Positions 5,529 through 7,556 of a stretch of 7,556 nucleotides of DNA are shown here, one piece after another. Below the pieces are notes generated by a model, which searched no databases, had not been told where the DNA came from, and was given only the letters and a program-made list of their open reading frames with translations. The DNA lies in contig JAISVO010000022.1 in the NCBI GenBank assembly GCA_031271525.1, positions 1 through 7,556 of the forward strand, in the 5' to 3' direction. The first letter of the stretch is position 1; the number at the start of each line of letters is the position of its first letter. Both the position numbers and the translations under genes were made by a program. This DNA comes from Oscillospiraceae bacterium. Lineage in GTDB: Bacteria; Bacillota; Clostridia; Oscillospirales; UBA929.

Positions 5529-6977
5529 CTAGGAATTTTTCGGCTCGGCCGCCGGGGCGTACCGCACCCGGAATTCGGGCGGGTTTTGCATCGCCGCGGC
5601 GTAGCTGACCTCCCAGTTATCTCCTTGGGCCGGGTCGTTGACGCCGTCCGGCGGAGGCGCGAAGACGCGCAACGCGGCGGCCTCGGGCGAATCGCCGCTA
5701 AAGAAAGCGCTCATCAGATCCACCGTCCGAACCCCCGGTTTCTTATAAAACCACCGTCCGCGCAGCTCCAGCATCAGGTTGAGGTTTTCGTCGCCCTCCC
5801 CGAAGGTGACCTCACAGAAGACGGGCGGTTTCTCAAGTCTCAGCGGGAACGACAATCCGTCGGCGTCCTCGCTGCCGCCCCACCGGAGCGCCGCCGGAAA
5901 GCTCACGTTTTCGCCCTCGGTCATCACCGGGAGGTACGGCTCGGAGTTGAGGATTTTCCTGTATTCCTCCAGCGCCGGCTGCGGATGCCCGACCTCGGGA
6001 TTGTTTGGGTCCTCAATCTCCAGCCCCAGCCGGCCCCGGTCGCGGAATTGATAGAGGGTGATCCCGGTGACGCAGGGCGCTTCGTCCGGCAGACGCCGGT
6101 AGAAGTCGGAGAGCTGTTCCGCCTGCCCGAACGGGCCCGTCACGTCGCCGTCGGCGTTGAACTCGCTGATCACAAAGGGGCGGTTCGCCCCGCCGGACCT
6201 CGCGTTGAACCGGCCGTACTCGTAAAGAAACCCTTTCAGCGTTTCGCCGTTCCCGCTCCGCTTATGGGTCTTGCCGTCCGGCTCGGCGACGTCGTAGGGC
6301 CAGCCCCAATGGAGGGCGAGATAAGTGTCGGTGGACCAAATATCGGCGGCCTCGATCGCCCGCGCGAACTCGTCCTCATAGGGCATTTTGCCCTCTTCGT
6401 CCTGATGGTCCTCCCCGATACAGAGGACGGTGCGGATATGCGGCGCCCTCTTCTTGACGATATTGTGGAAGCGTACGAAGAAGTCCGCGACCTCTTGGTA
6501 GCTGTAGCGTTTATTGAAGGCGAACCAGTTGCCGGTCGCCTCGTGGTTGATCCGGAGCATCAGCCGCCCGAACGGGCGCAGCTCGTCCGCGATCCGCTCC
6601 AGATGGCTGTCCGGCACGGCGCAGTCGACCGTCAGGGTCAGGATCACGTCCTGCCCGTGCCGCCGCACATCCCGCATCTGGGCAAACGGTTCGCCGTCGG
6701 CGGAACCGCCCGGCCCGCCTTGATAGGGGAAGTAGTCGTCGTAGGCGAAGTCCCACGCGAAGCCGGCTTTGCCGCCGTCCGGCAGGGGGAGGGCGGAGGC
6801 GCGCGCCGGCCAGCCCGCGTCCAGCGGATAGTAGCAGTACATCAGGTTGACCGCGCGGTGGGGACGCCCTAGCGTCTTCAGGATATAGTCCTGCGAGACG
6901 TACTCGCCCCGTTCGCTGCCGTCGCCGAGGTCGGCCGCGACCCGCGCCGCCCCCATATGTACCCGTTTTACAGCCAT
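5529..6977 (-). CDS. Clan GH-A glycoside hydrolase-like protein (GH26-like active-site motifs)
   Basis: A protein of about 482 residues. The first about 340 residues look like a (beta/alpha)8 barrel. LMLRINHEATGNWFAFN carries the probable acid/base E146, in a form close to the HE..G.WF pattern of GH26 mannanases and related enzymes. PFVISEFNADGD carries the probable nucleophile E272. Both sit at the ends of the barrel strands (4 and 7) expected for clan GH-A retaining hydrolases. The last about 100 residues (CEVTFGEGDENLNLMLELRG and on) look like a beta-sandwich accessory domain. I cannot assign a CAZy family or substrate. No signal peptide is seen, so it may be cytoplasmic. The neighbouring GH88 gene suggests a role on uronic-acid-containing or other polysaccharide fragments, but this is inference. 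The start is uncertain: ATG 6977 has GGTGG upstream, GTG 6983 is in frame 6 nt earlier, and a later ATG (6956) is possible. The gene overlaps the end of the DUF1294 gene by 10 nt, so translation is probably coupled. Confidence 0.75.
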   Translation of the reverse strand: MAVKRVHMGAARVAADLGDGSERGEYVSQDYILKTLGRPHRAVNLMYCYYPLDAGWPARASALPLPDGGKAGFAWDFAYDDYFPYQGGPGGSADGEPFAQMRDVRRHGQDVILTLTVDCAVPDSHLERIADELRPFGRLMLRINHEATGNWFAFNKRYSYQEVADFFVRFHNIVKKRAPHIRTVLCIGEDHQDEEGKMPYEDEFARAIEAADIWSTDTYLALHWGWPYDVAEPDGKTHKRSGNGETLKGFLYEYGRFNARSGGANRPFVISEFNADGDVTGPFGQAEQLSDFYRRLPDEAPCVTGITLYQFRDRGRLGLEIEDPNNPEVGHPQPALEEYRKILNSEPYLPVMTEGENVSFPAALRWGGSEDADGLSFPLRLEKPPVFCEVTFGEGDENLNLMLELRGRWFYKKPGVRTVDLMSAFFSGDSPEAAALRVFAPPPDGVNDPAQGDNWEVSYAAAMQNPPEFRVRYAPAAEPKNS

Positions 6978-7237
6978 AACCACACCACCAGCACGGCGAC
7001 CGCGACCTGCGCGGCGATGATCAGCGGGATTCCGAGCATGAATTTCAAGTGCTTTGTCTTATGCCGGATGAGCCGCATCGTGACGTACATCGCGACCGAG
7101 CCGCCGACGGCGCTCACCAGCAGCAGCGTCCGTTCTGGCACCCGCCGCGCCCCGCGCTTCGCAGCGCGCTTGTCGAAGACGGTGATGCCAATCGCCAGCA
7201 GGCTGACGACCGCGAGGCAGACAGCTAGGATGAACAT
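6968..7237 (-). CDS. DUF1294-family small membrane protein
   Basis: An 89-residue integral membrane protein with three predicted membrane segments at about 2-20, 37-55 and 66-88. FDKRAAKRGARRVPERTLL (21-39) and RLIRHKTKHLKF (55-66) are the conserved loops of DUF1294 proteins, and the GG at 45-46 fits the family. Function is unknown across the family. AGGAGG at 7244-7249 lies 6 nt before the ATG, and an extended -10 promoter lies just upstream. The last 10 nt overlap the start of the glycoside hydrolase-like gene, implying one transcript, though a functional link is not evident. Confidence 0.88.
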   Translation of the reverse strand: MFILAVCLAVVSLLAIGITVFDKRAAKRGARRVPERTLLLVSAVGGSVAMYVTMRLIRHKTKHLKFMLGIPLIIAAQVAVAVLVVWLWL

Positions 7238-7267
7238 GATGAACCTCCTGAAGTTGGTGGTTTGGAC

Positions 7268-7276
7268 AGTATATCA
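7268..7276 (-). promoter_or_regulatory. Extended -10 promoter for DUF1294 and the downstream hydrolase gene
   Basis: On the minus strand TGATATACT reads as TGn plus TATACT, 5 of 6 to the -10 consensus with the extended -10 dinucleotide. No good -35 box is seen at 17 bp, which is acceptable for extended -10 promoters. It lies 30 nt before the DUF1294 ATG, with AGGAGG (7244-7249) between. Confidence 0.5.
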
Positions 7277-7323
7277 CAGTTCGGAGGGGAATGCTACAGG
7301 GAGTTTACGCGGCGCGACTCCCG

Positions 7324-7470
7324 TCACCGCTCGCCGGATTGCCTGCCGCGGTACGGGTGGGGGTTGTCCGTGTTTCCCAGAATGTAATCGACGCTGGTTT
7401 TGTGGAGCCGGGCAAAGCTTATATCCCTTCTCTGCCCACAACTATATTGACATTTCATACGGATCGCCAT
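7324..7470 (-). pseudogene. Degraded 3' remnant of an XRE-family helix-turn-helix regulator gene
   Basis: A 48-codon minus-strand frame whose residues 19-41 (FARLHKTSVDYILGNTDNPH, then PYR; 7348-7416) match the C-terminal end of Firmicute XRE/Cro-type regulators, which typically finish ...LAKxYNTSVDYLLGRTDNPxPY. Just before it, GQRRDIS (12-18) resembles the ERGQRDIP segment that follows the recognition helix in such proteins. The roughly seven residues normally between the two are missing, and the HTH itself is absent. An in-frame stop lies directly before the ATG, and I see no ribosome binding site. It is best read as a decayed gene with an internal deletion, lying just upstream of the DUF1294 promoter. 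A functional micro-protein is unlikely. Confidence 0.6.
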
Positions 7471-7555
7471 TTATGGTGAAAAACCAGAACATACTTACAA
7501 AATCAGAAGGTTGGGTTGAATCTATCGTATACTCCCCGCAGATGAACTCAAGCCA
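7442..7555 (-). CDS. Possible partial coding region running off the window, unidentified
   Basis: An open frame of 37 codons enters from the right edge on the minus strand and stops at TAG (7444-7442). It reads WLEFICGEYTIDSTQPSDFV and on to NGDPYEMSI, with an aromatic, protein-like composition, and would be the C-terminus of a gene starting outside the window. I recognise no family. A competing plus-strand frame is also open from an ATG at 7473 to the window end (MVKNQNILTKSEGWVESIVY onward), but it has no ribosome binding site. Strand assignment is therefore weak. Confidence 0.28.
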   Translation of the reverse strand, partial: WLEFICGEYTIDSTQPSDFVSMFWFFTINGDPYEMSI

Positions 7556-7556
7556 T

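Noticed and set aside
5586..6872. Long 428-codon plus-strand frame opposite the glycoside hydrolase gene
   Set aside because: It is a mirror of the GC-rich codon pattern of the minus-strand gene. Its protein is dominated by Arg, Val, Pro and Gly without domain motifs, while the minus strand carries clear catalytic motifs.
7299..7322. Inverted repeat GGGAGT / ACTCCC as a terminator
   Set aside because: A six-base stem with a 12-nt loop and no T-run on either strand; it could be chance or the residue of a terminator of the decayed XRE gene.
7447..7475. TTGACA at 7447-7452 as a plus-strand promoter
   Set aside because: At 17 bp the candidate -10 (TTTATG) matches only 3 of 6, and the better TATGGT needs a 19-bp spacer without an operator repeat. 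The downstream frame is unproven.

Overview
The window looks like chromosomal DNA of a Gram-positive Firmicute, most likely a Clostridia-type gut or anaerobe lineage. Strong GGAGG-type ribosome binding sites precede several genes, TTG and possibly GTG starts are in use, genes are tightly packed, and the families present (RimJ/L-methyltransferase fusion, spectinomycin-kinase-like protein, GH88, DUF1294) are common there. The taxonomic call is inference.

Left block, about 1-3263, plus strand, moderate GC: three tightly spaced genes read as one operon. They encode a GNAT acetyltransferase fused to a SAM methyltransferase, an APH-type small-molecule kinase, and a beta-lactamase-fold serine hydrolase. 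A small fourth reading frame (3272-3457) with its own ribosome binding site looks like the truncated start of another gene. Together the operon resembles a kit for chemically modifying small molecules, but no substrate can be read from the sequence.

Right block, about 3430-7237, minus strand, visibly richer in GC. In order of transcription it holds a DUF1294 membrane protein, a clan GH-A glycoside-hydrolase-like protein, a MerR-type regulator with a C-terminal GGDEF domain, and a GH88 unsaturated glucuronyl hydrolase. The DUF1294 gene has an extended -10 promoter. The MerR-GGDEF gene has a textbook MerR-type promoter: TTGACC and TATTCT separated by 19 bp, with a perfect 10-bp inverted repeat in and around the spacer. 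The likely picture is an autoregulated MerR-GGDEF gene that also drives the GH88 gene 54 nt downstream. That would link a nucleotide-type sensor or cyclase to intracellular breakdown of unsaturated uronic acid oligosaccharides. This is the most interesting unit in the window.

Right end, 7238-7556, lower GC: a degraded 3' remnant of an XRE-family regulator gene on the minus strand, followed by an ambiguous reading frame that runs off the window. No tRNA, rRNA, CRISPR array, transposase or convincing rho-independent terminator was seen.
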